Below are positions 29,640 through 41,189 of a DNA stretch of 64,000 nucleotides, one piece after another. The DNA comes from Pterois miles (taxonomy: Eukaryota > Chordata > Actinopteri > Perciformes > Scorpaenidae). The stretch spans positions 949,501 through 1,013,500 of the forward strand of contig CAMQGK010000416.1 of the NCBI GenBank assembly GCA_947000775.1. Direction: 5' to 3'. How positions within the stretch are numbered: position 1 is the first letter of the stretch; each line of letters begins with the position of its first letter. Position numbers and translations under genes: made by a program. The notes under the pieces were generated by a model. The model was not told the DNA's origin and ran no database searches. It saw only the letters and a program-made list of their open reading frames with translations.

Positions 29640-30456
29640 ACTCCACATGACAGACCTGGACCTTCGTCCTCCTCCACCTTCGTGCTCACAGTCCAGTACC
29701 CTGCAGCTCGACTGGCATTCACCAGACAACACCAGAACTGGCAGGTCCACCATTGGCGCCCCGTTCTCTTCACAGATGAGAGCAGGTTCACACGGAGCAC
29801 ATGTGACAGGTGTGAAAGAGTCTGGAGACGCCATGGTGAATGTTGTGGTAGCTGTAACATCATCCAGCATGACCGCTTTAGCAGTGGGTCAGTGATGGTC
29901 TGGGGAGGCATATTCTTGGACAGACCTCCATCTTATAGCCAACAGTACTCTGACTGCTGTTAGGTACCGGGATGAAACTCAAAGCAATTGTCAGACCATA
30001 CGCCAGTGCAGTGGGCCCTGGGTTCCTCCTGGTGCAGGACAATGCCTGGTCTCATGTGACCAGAGTGTGTAGGCAGTTCTTGGATGATGAAGGGATTGAT
30101 GCCACTGATTGGCCCTCACATTCCCCTGATCTGTATCGGTACATGTGATGCTGCCAAGTACCGCAATACTGGACTGTCCAGGAACTTACCGACGCCCTGA
30201 TCCAGGTCTGGGAAGAGATCTCCAGAACTGACTGACACTGCTGTGATGAAATTGATGCATGTTGGAGCCTGTGATTTACATTTTTACCTTGATTTTCGGT
30301 GTGATTTTGAATCCATCTCAGTGGTTTGATTTTGGTTTTCACTGACCTTTGTTACGTCATTTTGTTCTAAACAAATTACACAATGTCTTTATCAGTAAAG
30401 ATTTGTTCATCAAGATCTGATGTGTGATTTAAGTGTGCCCTTAATTTTTTGAGCAG
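29640..30456 (+). pseudogene. Degenerate Tc1-like transposon, 5' end missing
   Basis: Plus-strand remnants of a Tc1 transposase in shifting frames: FTDESRFTRSTCDRC (first Asp), SGSVMVWGGIF, VRPYASAVGPGFLLVQDNAW (second Asp), then SPDL followed by loss of the NPIE Glu region and a stop. It ends ttaattttttgagcag directly before TA (30457-30458), the expected Tc1 terminus. This is a third Tc1 family, distinct from those at 467 and 19093. The left terminal repeat was not found; the L2 relic lies directly upstream. Confidence 0.7.
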
Positions 30457-30459
30457 TAT

Positions 30460-31780
30460 TTAACCTGGTTTAGTTTCATCTGCAGACACAGGTTTTTTAA
30501 TCATGGAATCTGATCTTTTAGGTCCAGTAAAATTTGAAACGTCTAAATGAATCACACCAGTAAATGATCCTCAGACCATAATGTGTGTGGCAAGTCAGCA
30601 GGATGTCAGTCAGCTCAGTCTGATAAGGATGTTCATGGTATTTGGGCTCAAAAACAATCAGTCAAGAATCAAACAATCAGAAGAATCTATTGGAATCTGA
30701 CATTGTCTAAAACTCATAAAGGTGTATTTTTAACTTGTAGTTTGACTGACTGTTGTGCTAGTAAATTTGGTTATATATGTGTCTTGTTCATAGAAAAAGA
30801 GTGTGTGGGAGGCGAACAGTATAAACACCAAAGCAAAGTGTTGGTAAGCCCATATTCAACATTAAATCCCCTCATCACCTCTTTCCTCCAGACACTCCTC
30901 ACTTCTCAGTGTGAACACACACCACCCGTCTGGCCCTTATCAGTGGGGGTGTCGATAAATAGAAGCATCCTCTGGGTCTTGTTATTTCCTCTGCTGCAAT
31001 TAACGTTCTCATATGCTAACCTGTGATTAACGGTGTTTACCAATATGCTGTGGCGTGTTCGACTGCTTGAGTCACAGTAGCCTCCACACTTTCCTCTCCG
31101 GTTCCCGACCCTTCCCATATGCAGCTCAGGCTGCCAGCAGTGAGTATAACGAAACAGTCCCCCCCAGGAATCTCTGCTGCTTTGGCCCCAGTGCTGGAAA
31201 ATTGGTGGAAAGTTATGATTATGCCATACTGTATATACACAGTCTATACTGTACTGTATATGTACTGTATGTGTGTAATGGGTGAACTTTCCCCTTGTAG
31301 ACCCTGTAGTGGAGCGGAAGCTCGGCTCTGTGGTCCAGTTTGGTCAGTGTATGTTTTGAAATGTCTCCAATCATTGTTTATTTTCTTTTCTTTTAATATA
31401 CTACGGGTAATAATGCACACTTCTTGCTATAGGAAGGGGGGAACCGGTGCCTCCTGGGTAATGTAGTATAGCAGCTTGGCTGACATTAATCTAATTTAAT
31501 AAATGATTTGGAGTTTTTAATATCTTTCTTTTTGCCCTTTTAGGAGGAGTGCTATTGCCACTTCTGGTTTTGGTCCCTTTGTTAGTTATTTTATTTTCCT
31601 AATTTTGGTTAAGTTCCTTTGGGTTGTATTGGGGTGTTACATTTAGTTTTTATCTGTTTACCTGAGGGGCTGAGGGGCCTGAGGGCTTGTGATAAGAATG
31701 AATTAAGTCAAATTCATTTTAACATCACTAATTTCTTTAAACATTAATGCAACTCAGGATTTTTAGGTTTCAGTTGGCTC
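30460..31780. other. Non-coding stretch
   Basis: ORFs of up to 147 codons (30583-31026) show no recognisable domain and read through low-complexity and AT-rich sequence. Nothing else is supported. Confidence 0.4.
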
Positions 31781-31782
31781 AG

Positions 31783-31890
31783 TTTCAAAGCTAGAGTGAA
31801 GATACTGGTATCTTATGAAACCTAAAAACCTAAGAAATCCATTTGTGTCACTCTAACTTGTAGTGAAGAAGGAGAAATAACACTCGAAAC
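31783..31890 (+). repeat. Fragment of gtgaagatactggtatctta repeat family, copy 1
   Basis: Reads agagtgaagatactggtatc, tatgaaacctaaaaaccta, gaaatccatttgt, then aaataacactcgaaact. Matches 34700-34850 closely, and the family's downstream part is at 56290-56465 in reverse complement. Confidence 0.6.
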
Positions 31891-31891
31891 T

Positions 31892-32680
31892 GAGCAGGCC
31901 AGAAGTCTTCTAGACCGGCTATGGGCATTGCTCGCTTCTGGTGGCTTTGAGATCAGACAGTGGATCAGCAACCTCCCCTCAGTTGTTTAGCATCCAAAGA
32001 GGCTAGATCAGAGAGCACCAGACTGTGGCTTAGCCAAGATCGCTGTGGCCCATGGGAAGGGGTATTGGGTTTGATATGGTACTGTTATGCTATACTTTCA
32101 TTGTATGCAATACAATGACAATAAAGGCGATTCTGATTCTGATTGTGATTCTGAGCAGACGGTATTATTAGTGGAAAAACACTTGCAAAACTAGCTGCAC
32201 CACCTTGATGGAACCAGGGCCCTCCTTTCCTGTGCTTGCCTCCTGATCAATGGCCCGTAAATTCAGCAGCAGCAGCAGAGTTCAGAAAATATGCATTCTG
32301 TGATAGTACTCATGTTATGTCAACTGATGAGCCCTAAGAAATCCTCCACATCCAGAGTGGGGAGGATTTGGTCGTTGGCACCTCTCAACACATCATCTCA
32401 TCCTTGGATGCAACTTTTCAACCCTCTGACAGATCCTATGTGGAGACTCTACAGCATGTACAACAGGCGAGTTTCCCAGAGGAGTATTCTTCACTACAAG
32501 CAAGTAAACCTGTCCTCAATCAAAGTAGGCTGATCAGTTTGGCCCCTGAGTTTGATCACACCATAAACCCGATCAGAGTGGGTGGTCAGTTGCATAAAAG
32601 TGAGGATCTGGATTATAACAATATCCACATTGTAGTCTTGGATCACACAATGACTTATGAAGGATTTTGACGTCACACCA
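31892..32680 (+). pseudogene. BEL/Pao-type retrotransposon pol remnant
   Basis: At 31892-31986, the frame reads EQARSLLDRLWALLASGGFE then IRQWISNLPSVV before a stop, the A-S-G-G-F-x-x-R-x-W-x-S-N signature downstream of BEL/Pao reverse transcriptase. About 450 bp further on, 32497-32670 reads SRLISLAPEFDH then INPIRVGGQL, the R-V-G-G-x-L segment that precedes the zinc-binding part of the integrase. A LINE-like gattctgattctgattgtga tail at about 32126-32155 interrupts the region. Frames are broken and no LTRs were identified; this is a decayed fragment. Confidence 0.6.
32080..32157 (+). repeat. LINE-like 3' tail with GATTCT repeats
   Basis: Reads tttcattgtatgcaatacaa tgacaataaaggcgattctg followed by a GATTCT-type hexamer repeat. 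A short 3' end of this kind is typical of severely 5'-truncated non-LTR insertions. Confidence 0.4.
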
Positions 32681-33069
32681 CCCTTGTCTGGATAGAGATT
32701 AATTAGAGCCAGCCTCAGGAGAAACTATTGGATCTTTCATGGGAGACAAACAGTAAGGAAACACCAACATTCATGTATGGAGTGCAAAAAATTAAATGCA
32801 AATCACTGATTCCTTGTACGGCTGAAGTACCTCCATCTCACTTGTGCCTGTTTCAAGCATCCTTTCTGGTTCACCGGGATGAGCTGCTTTGGTCCTTTCC
32901 TCATTAACTAAGAATGGCCTTCAAATACTTACCATCACCAATCTTACCATCCATACAGATCTTATGTCTTTCCACTGCTTTGCAGCTTGGAGCGGAACCC
33001 CCTTTGAGGTAATTTCTGACCATTGTCCAATCCAAATGTCCCTCCTAAAGCCTTAAGCCATGAACTCAG

Positions 33070-33357
33070 CGGGGGCGGCGGGGGCTCAGTCCGTAGGGAC
33101 TTGGTTTAGGAATCGGAGGGTCACCGGTTCAAGTCCCAACATGGACCAAGACCAACTGGTTGCTGGAGAGGTGCCAGTTTACCTCTTGGGCACTGCCGAG
33201 GTGCCCCTGAGCAAGGCACCAAACCCCCAACTGCTCGGGGCGCTTGTCAGGAGCAGCCCCCTCACTCTGACATCTCTCCATTAATGCAGGTATGTTTACT
33301 GTGTGAAATTAACAACAGAGTGTAAAAACTGAATTAATAAAAATTCATCTTCTCTTA
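33070..33357 (+). mobile_element. tRNA-derived SINE, copy 3
   Basis: Full-length copy: A-box-like gctcagtccgtagggac, B-box ggttcaagtcc, the shared body, and tail gaattaataaaaattcatct. No ORF. Confidence 0.85.
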
Positions 33358-33359
33358 TA

Positions 33360-34235
33360 ACCCTCAGGGACTTGACTGGCTTCACTTGGTGAATGGTTGA
33401 ATGTGAGATGGTGCAAGGTCTTGAAATGTTATAAATATGAATGAGACAGCACTTTGTGGTGACATATCTTTTCAACTTGACAATGTCAGTTGTGGGTTTT
33501 TATTCCATGTTTTTACTGCACATTTTGATGTTTTCCAGGCTCTGGAACTGTCCAAAAATCTATTTACTTGTATTTCAAAGTTCATTAAGCAAAATTAAAA
33601 GAAATGCTCGATGAATAAACCAGATGTATAATATAATATTGTCTGAGTCAGAGTGGCAGAGAAACAGATAAAAGAGAAAAGCTATGTCCATCCAGTTAGC
33701 TGGTTGCTTGCTCTCACAGAGATCAAGGATGATCCAGAAGCTCCTCGTACATCAAATATGGTTCACATGTTTGGGGGTGGCTATAGAAAATCCCCTCCCA
33801 CCGATGGCTTACCTGCCTTCCTGCTAAAAGAAATATTCACCTGCCTCTCTGCTTCCTGGATGGAGTTAATAAAGGCAGCTGGCTGGCCTCATGTAGATGC
33901 TTCATCCCTCCAGTAGTTTATCTGTGTATATGACATAGAAACAAGTTGAAATGTGGCGTATTAAAAGAACTGGGCTGAAACTCCTGCCTTTGCTCATCTG
34001 TCCCAACAGACCACTGAGTTGGTAATAATCCTGGAAGCAGACAATCCTAAAACGAAATCATTACTCCTTCACACCAAATATTCTACAGTATGCCTGCCTT
34101 CCTGCTAAAAATCAGTTCATCAGTGTCTAAATTTTTTTGTGTGCTGTGTACAATACAATTAAAACTGATTTACATTTAAATTGATTTGAATGAGATTGTC
34201 CATTGTACTCCTATTTCGATGGGTAAAACACTGTA
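33360..34235. other. Non-coding stretch, nothing recognised
   Basis: An 87-codon ORF at 33653-33916 has no recognisable domain. The phrase gcctgccttcctgctaaaa occurs twice (about 33810 and 34088), suggesting a small local duplication. Confidence 0.35.
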
Positions 34236-34237
34236 AA

Positions 34238-34533
34238 TAGACTTGCATTTATATGGCGCGTTTCTAGTCTTTCGACCACTCAAAGCACTTTACATTACAT
34301 GTCACATTGACCCATTCACGCACACATTCATACACTGATATCAGGGACTGCTAAGGTGCCAACTTTGCCCATCAGGATCTAATCTAAATATCTATGATTA
34401 AGCATTTCGGAGCAAGTTGGGGTTAAATGTCTTGCTCAAGGACACACTGACATGTGACTGGAGCAGCCAGGGATCGAAGTACCAACCTTCCGATTGGTGG
34501 ACGACCTGCTCTACCCTCCGAGCCACAGCCACC
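34238..34533 (-). mobile_element. V-SINE-like tRNA-derived SINE
   Basis: On the minus strand the head reads ggtggctgtggctcggaggg with tagagcagg (A-box) and acttcgatccc (B-box), then gtcacatgtcagtgtgtcct. The 3' part reads cactcaaagcactttacatt in plus orientation followed by a gcatttatatggcgcg tail. This matches the layout of the common teleost SINE with a conserved core and an L2-type tail. Distinct from the SINE at 2837. Confidence 0.75.
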
Positions 34534-34558
34534 CTGTAGTAGCACAGTGGTACCATGA

Positions 34559-34681
34559 GGCTGCATAAGCTCACCCATCCTATTCACACTGTACACAAAT
34601 GAATGCAAAAGCAGACATCCAAGTAATTACATCAGCAAATTTTCAGATGATACAGACGCACCGGCGATCCTGGCTGACATT
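34559..34681 (+). pseudogene. LINE reverse-transcriptase fragment (FSDD box)
   Basis: One frame reads GCISSPILFTLYTNECKS, then NYISKFSDDTDAPAILADI, that is reverse-transcriptase motifs B-C including the catalytic Asp-Asp of CR1/Rex1-type LINEs. It stops abruptly on both sides. Confidence 0.7.
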
Positions 34682-34694
34682 ACTTTTTTAAGAG

Positions 34695-34855
34695 GCTGTA
34701 GCGAACCCAGTCTTAAAGCAAGAGTGAAGATACTTATATGAAACAGGAAAGCCAAAGGAATCCACTGGTACCTTGTGATGCTAACTTGTCGAGATAAATA
34801 ACACTCCAAAGGTGTGCTTAATTTTGGCAAAGGAAAACTGGCAAGTTTTTGGCAT
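34695..34855 (+). repeat. gtgaagatac repeat family, copy 2
   Basis: Shares agagtgaagatact, tatgaaac, ggaatccactggtacc, ctaacttgtcgag and aaataacactccaaag with the copy at 31783, and attttggcaaaggaaaactg with the inverted copy at 56290-56465. Confidence 0.65.
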
Positions 34856-34859
34856 GCAG

Positions 34860-35585
34860 CATAAATATGTTATTTTTATTAAAATTTCTAAACAAAACAG
34901 TCTTTTATTCATTACATAAATTGGCTCAGAGGCTGTTTCATAGTTAACTAAGAACCAGTGAAGAAAGTGGTCATTCTGTCAGTTCACAAATACGTCTGAA
35001 CTAATCACTGGTTCATTAATACAGTATTCACCTGTTCTGCTCTCTATAACTCATCTATGATCACCTATAGACCTTGTTTCTGTTATTCTAGACCTGCTTA
35101 TTCATGTTTCAGTAATTATCAGGTTGTTCCTGATTCATTCCTCACTCTTCCTTAATAACCACTCGCAATTTTGTGTTACCCAGCATTTTGTGCTTCTTCT
35201 CTTTCATATTGCAGGTTTTTGGGGTCACTAACTAGTCTTTAAACATTTAGGCATGTTTAGATATGCAAAACTGGTTATTGCTTGGCCCAGAGGTGCAACA
35301 CCTTTTTTAATTATTGCCTTGTTTTATCCGTCTGGTTTGAACATTTGCAAAGATACTGTACATTGGCTGAAACACAATCACTTACATAGTGTGTATTCAC
35401 CAGACGAAACTGAATTGACAAGTTTCTCCTGTGAACAAAGAGCAGTTTCAGATGTTGTGACAAATTACTGCACAACACTATCAGGCTCAGTATGAAGGTG
35501 TTAATAGAAGTTTTAATCATGTAAACGCTTTTCATTTGTTTTGAGGTGTTTTAATTATCCTGCCTGTTACCCACTGTGTCTGGAA
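34860..35585. other. Non-coding stretch, nothing recognised
   Basis: AT-rich sequence with ORFs no longer than 80 codons and no domain support. Confidence 0.4.
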
Positions 35586-35589
35586 ACAA

Positions 35590-35850
35590 CATGACACCGG
35601 CATGGGGAGAAAGTAAACCTTTTAAAAGCCTCTTAAACATACATTCAGCTCAGTAAATTAACCCACTCTCATGCTTTCTGGAATTTGCAATTATTTAATG
35701 AGAAAATGCTGCTCGCTGAGCAGAGACTATAAAACAGCAACATACATGCTATTAATTAGACAGAAATTATACTGTTTTTGGTTGCTAAGGGAACAAATTG
35801 CCAATTAGCTGTACAGAAAAATTTATCTGCGTGACACACATCCATCCAGT
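35590..35850. promoter_or_regulatory. Candidate conserved non-coding element
   Basis: Non-repetitive, AT-rich stretch dense in homeodomain-type cores: gcaattatttaatgag, gctattaattagacag, gccaattagctg. This composition resembles vertebrate developmental enhancers, but conservation cannot be tested here. Confidence 0.2.
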
Positions 35851-35859
35851 CACAATAGC

Positions 35860-38600
35860 TCTATTTCCTGAGGACTATTGTTCCTTTATTATGGTGACTA
35901 AGTGCAATACAGGACTTAAAGTCTATGTCAGTTTGGCTTGATAAAACTAACAATCAGCTAGTCATTGATCAAAACATATCATATGTAGATTTAGTGATAT
36001 ATCTTGGGAACAGAAAATCCAGCCTAATAAATGCAATTTTCACTGATCTAAATGATCAGTCAAAGTTCACTTCCTGGCAGTTCTTACAAGAATGTAAGTT
36101 CTGACTATGGATCTATGAGATTGACGGTTGACCATCACCACAGTCTTTACCTTGAATGATGCCATCATTTACCTATCCTTGAGACAATATATCAACAAAG
36201 TCATATGACTGACCTAAAAAACCGAAAAGCATCCAGATGAACATGCCTCCTCCTCTTGCCTGAAATGCCTCAGCCTGTTCTGATAAGAGATGGTGACAGT
36301 CATTGTTCAGACTCATAGATCCATAGTTATAGCCATAACTTACAATCCCTTTCGACCTGACTCAGGCTGTCGGCTTGGTCTTTAGATCGGATGACTCGTA
36401 CCATCAGCATCACAATGAACAGGGGACTCCACTCCCTCACATCTTTGCCCAGCAACTGAGAGCAGATGGCAGAACTTGTAGATGCAGGATACTGTTTGAC
36501 TGTAAAATCTGAAAACAGTACAGGGAGCTCTCCATGTTGCTGCTGCACATACGTGGAGTGAGCTTCCAGATTACCCAGGGATCAAAGTGTTCTGCCTAAA
36601 ATGGGCCTCAGAGATCCAATTGGATAAACATGGTTTAGACACAGGGAGCCCCAACTTTTTATCACTGAAACAAATAACTAGAGTGTGAGCACATCAGTGT
36701 GTGCATTACAGTATGAGCCAAACAAAGTAAGCAGGCTTACTTCACTCCGTGGAAGAGCCAGGTCAGGTTGAAGTGCACTGATCTTAACCACCTGGTTGCA
36801 TTCCTTGTTTATAGAGTTTGTGTGTACCTCTTGGCAAAACATATAGCCGAGAGGGAAGCTTTTTTGTGAGACAGACACTTAAGGTTGGACTGCTCAATGG
36901 GGGTCATAATAAGCTAGAGTCAGGGATCTTAGCATGAAGGGGAGATCCCTTCATGGAGCTCTGAGAGCTCTACATGGTCACAGGCAGTATGGGATGACTC
37001 CCCACCGTAACACCCCCTCTGGTTCATGGAAGACAGATGTAGCGGCAGTGTACACCTTAACATCACACTGCCTATTGTGACACCATGCAGAGAACCCCTC
37101 CACTTATGGTCTTAGTTAGTCCAGGTGGAGGGAGCCCTGGCATTGCGTTGCATATGTGTTGGCATTCAGTGTGCTTGTCAGAAGCTCTGTCATGACTGTA
37201 GACAAGCTACAATCTGCAAACTGATGCCTAATCTTCCCAGCAGGTCCACTAGTTGGACCCGTGCTGGGAGGTTTTGCTGCTGATGTCCCATCTGTGGATC
37301 ACCTCTACGATGCCATTTCAATGGTATTTCATTTCCTGGCATGTCTGGTTCCTCCACCCGGCTCTGCCGTTTCAAGGCCTGGTCCTGGTTCCGAGCCCCC
37401 GCCCATCACGTCCCCCTGCTCTGATTCCAGCTGTAGCTCCCATATCCATGACTGTGTCTGGGTCTGGCTCCTCATCTCTCCAGGCCAGAACAGTTCTCTG
37501 GGGAGTTCAGTAGCTGGCACTTATTCCTGGTGCAGTGTGGACCCCACTTTGAGATGCAGGCTTCCTCACCGACCAGCTACAGCCGAGTGGACTCCCCTGT
37601 CTGTCACTCACTGACTCTTCTTATCGAGGCTTTTAATGTGTCCCATGTTCACAACATTCAGTTTAAATTTCACTGCACAAATAACAGTTTTAAGCCCAAC
37701 CATGTAGGTCTGTCCTTTCCAGGTATTCATGTACAAGCGCAAATTAGATGGTAATCTGCATGATAAATAAAGAACAACAAAAAAGTTGGCTATGCCACTC
37801 ATCCACTTACAGTAATCATTTTGACTTGGACAGAAAATATCAGTAACAAGCAGTTTCCACTGTATTAACATGACGTTTGAGAAAACAGATTTACACCCTA
37901 CGAAGGATCAAAATGTGGTTTTGGAATCCAATCCTGTCAAAGTGCAGCTAACCAAATAAAAACATCGTCTTCTGTGAACGTTCTTTAAAGACTGAAGAAT
38001 GTGAGGAGGACTTTTATCCTTTTTAGCTACTGTATATGTGGTTCTAATGTCTACATCTATGTAGATGCCTACATGTGTCAGTAGCTGTGAGACTTAACCA
38101 CTGTAAACAGAAACAATGTAAGAACTTCTGAAACATTTACAGCTTGTGGGGTTTTGAAGCATATGGATGTGATGCTGATGTCAACACAGGCTCCTCAAGG
38201 CTGCTGGTTTTCTCTGCTTTTCAATGAAAATTGATTGAGAAATTCCAAAAGAGTGCCAGTATCGATTAGACACTGATTGTGGATGCTGAGAATAGCCAAA
38301 CATCCCGAGCTCGCAGTCGCAGATCAGTCAGCTATCTGCACAATTAACACCTCACTGTATATACAACAGTCTGCATGAAAAAATGTCCTTTTACTGGGCT
38401 GTTTTCCTGCGAGTGTAGCAGAAGAATTGGCTGCTTTTGAAGTGGGCTTGTTTACACAGCTCACAGCCTGTCTTCCTTTCACCTGTGACATCTGAAACAA
38501 GGTCAGAAATATATGTTAGACATGGACAATGAAGACATAGGGGTGCTTTGAAAATCTACTTCAAGTTCTAAGAGGTTGTTGTTTTGAACTGGTTAAGGAC
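35860..38600. other. Non-coding stretch, nothing recognised
   Basis: ORFs up to 117 codons (37261-37614) overlap in several frames and show no domain. The region 36300-37550 is more GC-rich than its surroundings and might be an unrecognised transposon relic. Confidence 0.35.
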
Positions 38601-38611
38601 GGTTAGCCAAA

Positions 38612-38613
<2 letters not shown>

Positions 38614-38645
<32 letters not shown>
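38614..38645 (+). repeat. (AC)n microsatellite
   Basis: About 15 uninterrupted AC units, then acgcacac. Confidence 0.9.
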
Positions 38646-38650
<5 letters not shown>

Positions 38651-39104
38651 TAAAATGTATGCTGTATAGTGTACACTGTAAAAACATCCTTGTCCCTAAC
38701 ATCCTCTACACTCACATTTTGCGATGCAAATTTTGCTGTTGGAAACGTACCACAAGCAAAAGGAACAAGGACGTTTTTAGTGGCATCGTGCTCCACAGCT
38801 ACCAAAGCTTAAGCAGTACTTGGTAGTTCTTTTGTATACCAAGTCACTGTCACATCATTGGTATACCAACCTGTTCTCATTCCCAGGACCACGGCTTTGT
38901 CACAGCCGTTGCTGTGAAATGTGAAATGTGCTGGGTATTCCATTAACTACAATGTAAACCAATGCATGGCAGCAGTAAACTCAAAGGAAAGTGTGCTATG
39001 AGTGCGGTGAGTCCAACAAACACAAGGCTTTCATCCAGGAGACCGCTGTTTGTGTCCTGTGCATCATGTTACAATTAACTGATTGTTTTTGTCACGTGTT
39101 CACT

Positions 39105-39345
39105 ATGTTCATTAGTATTTTTCCTCCTGGAGGATGAAAAGATGAGGTGAGGGGTGACAGTTGTCTTCTTTGTCTCTTTGGATTTAATCCAATAAACAAA
39201 CTGTTAAAACCACACAGACCATGGATGTATTATTGACAAACCCTCAGGACATAACATCAACAGTGTAACCTCATATTCTGTTGATAATGTTAGTTCATAA
39301 TCTGATTGTTTTAAACTAAAACTCCGGTCAGATCTTACACATTAA
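39105..39345 (+). repeat. Repeat sharing sequence with the flanks of the intron-3 MITE
   Basis: Contains tttggatttaatccaataaa with caaactgttaa, tattctgttgataatgttag and ctccggtcagatcttacaca with ttaaacctttaa. The same motifs occur at 9950-10234 and 10498-10545 on either side of the MITE at 10235, so this copy represents the uninterrupted state. Confidence 0.6.
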
Positions 39346-39816
39346 ACCTTTAATAAATTATTTATTAACAGTTAATGAAACAATTACTCTTCATAAACTC
39401 TTTGCAAAGTGTCTAATTAGAAAGCGGTGTCCCAAGATGTCGTGTCATATAAGGTCATGTCCATGTATGTATGTATTCAGTGATGTCACATGAGCCTCAG
39501 TGGAGTTACACATTTATTGAAAAATTGATTATGAACATGACCTAGAAAGCCTTTAACATGCCTCAGGAAGCCAAGTTTGAATGCCCTACATTCCACCCAC
39601 GGACAGTCCGCTGGGTGCTGCAGTCCCAGTGGAGCTTCAGTAAATGGAAAACAAGTAGCTTAGCCTGTTTAAATGGGACAGTTCAAGGATTTAAAGACAC
39701 AAGGTCACTGATACACAGAGCAGGACTGCAGCAAACAGGTGTATTTGTTTGTGTGTGTGGAGAAACAGAGCTACATAAAGTCTCCAGAGGTCAACGGAGA
39801 GTCTGGAAAGCCAGCA

Positions 39817-39818
<2 letters not shown>

Positions 39819-39848
<30 letters not shown>
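39819..39848 (+). repeat. (GT)15 microsatellite
   Basis: Uninterrupted GT run of 30 bases. Confidence 0.92.
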
Positions 39849-39851
<3 letters not shown>

Positions 39852-40599
39852 TACTTGTATTGGGAAACATGCCAGAGAGCTCCGGGATCGTATACCTCTA
39901 ATATTGTAACTTGTGCTTGGATCAACAAATCAAAAGCCCACAAGTTTACAAGTGAGATACTTGACCTCCAGAAAGTCTCAAGCTAATGAATCAGCACTTT
40001 CCTTCACTTTCACACAGAGGTTTTGGTGGAGAGAGCAAGCTGAAAGACAGCAGAGGGTTAAGGCCAACGCTCCCTGCCCCAAATGACGTGCATCAAAACA
40101 GCAGCCCCTATTATTTTCCATGTACACCCCCCACACGGGCGGCAGATAGACATGTGCTGTCGCGCTAACCCGCGACATTTCACAGCACTCTCCTGTTTCC
40201 ATCCCCACTGCTCCATGGCTCACCCTACTCTCCCTCTGATTGGCTAGTACTCACTGCCTTCGTTGGTTGCTTGGTTAGGTTTAGTCACGAGGAGTGAGAT
40301 TGGTTAGGGTTAGGGTAAGAATATCATGCTAAGCCAATGAGAGGCAGAGCAGGCTGGGTCATGCTTTTGCTACAGTAGGATTCGTAATATTGCATCAAGC
40401 TGCCGTTGCTCTTCTGACCCCAACCTATGCTAGCATCCTAGCAACCTAATGCAGAGAGCAGAAAATACATTGTTTTTGCCTTGTCACTTTCAACGCAAGA
40501 GACATCCCTGCAGTATAGGCTGTGCCACAAACTGCCCCCTCTCACACTTGCCCATTCTCCCAGGGTGTCAAATACCGGGGCGATTCATGTGGTGGCGTA

Positions 40600-40795
40600 G
40601 TTTAAAAAGCCAAAGAGACATGGTGGATGGATCCAACAACACAGGATTTTCAGCCAGGAGACCACGGGTTGTGTCCTGTGTGTTGCGTTTCACTTTCACC
40701 AAACAATCAGCTGAGGTTTCATGTTGTGTTCATAACGTCTAGTCACATTTTCACCGTACAAACGTCGTAATTTTAAGCCCAACCATGTTATTTTT
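40600..40795 (-). repeat. Dispersed repeat copy (cca-gga-gac-ca phrase)
   Basis: Contains gatccaacaacacaggattt, cagccaggagaccacgggtt and ttttaagcccaaccatg, matching in inverted orientation the family at 27130 and 58600. Confidence 0.5.
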
Positions 40796-41134
40796 GTTGT
40801 TGAGAATGTGTCGTCCCATACTGACCTGGCCTGACAGTGCAGTCTCTTGGCACCAGGCCCAGACTGGAGGCTTAATTCTGACTGATTGGCTACCAAATGG
40901 CAAAATCAGCTGCTAGTTCCCATGAAAGGCCCCAGCTATAGACAACTGGGTTGGCCTGTGACCCTGAATAACCAGGAGCCCCGGCCCTCCACCTCCCCTT
41001 CTCTCCCCACCGCCACCCAAACACACGCATACATAATACCCATCTTCATCAATGAGGTAATCAATAGCTAATGACTGACATTGATGACTCTTACTCATCT
41101 GCTGCCCATTCCCAGCTAGTGTTGGTGGTGGGGT

Positions 41135-41135
<1 letters not shown>

Positions 41136-41183
<48 letters not shown>
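41136..41183 (+). repeat. (AC)n microsatellite
   Basis: About 24 uninterrupted AC units. Confidence 0.92.
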
Positions 41184-41186
<3 letters not shown>

Positions 41187-41189
41187 AAG

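Noticed and set aside
30583..31026. 147-codon plus-strand ORF
   Set aside because: Composition and content suggest no protein family; no flanking splice signals consistent with a conserved exon.
33000..33055. Peptide EVISDHCPIQMSLL resembling the SDH motif of a LINE endonuclease
   Set aside because: Too short, and the upstream frame is not readable as an endonuclease. Suggestive only.
37253..37614. Overlapping ORFs in several frames in a GC-richer segment
   Set aside because: No domain recognised; multiple open frames reflect base composition rather than coding.
40302..40316. Second telomere-like run ggttagggttagggtaag
   Set aside because: Only two perfect units; too short to call an interstitial telomeric repeat.
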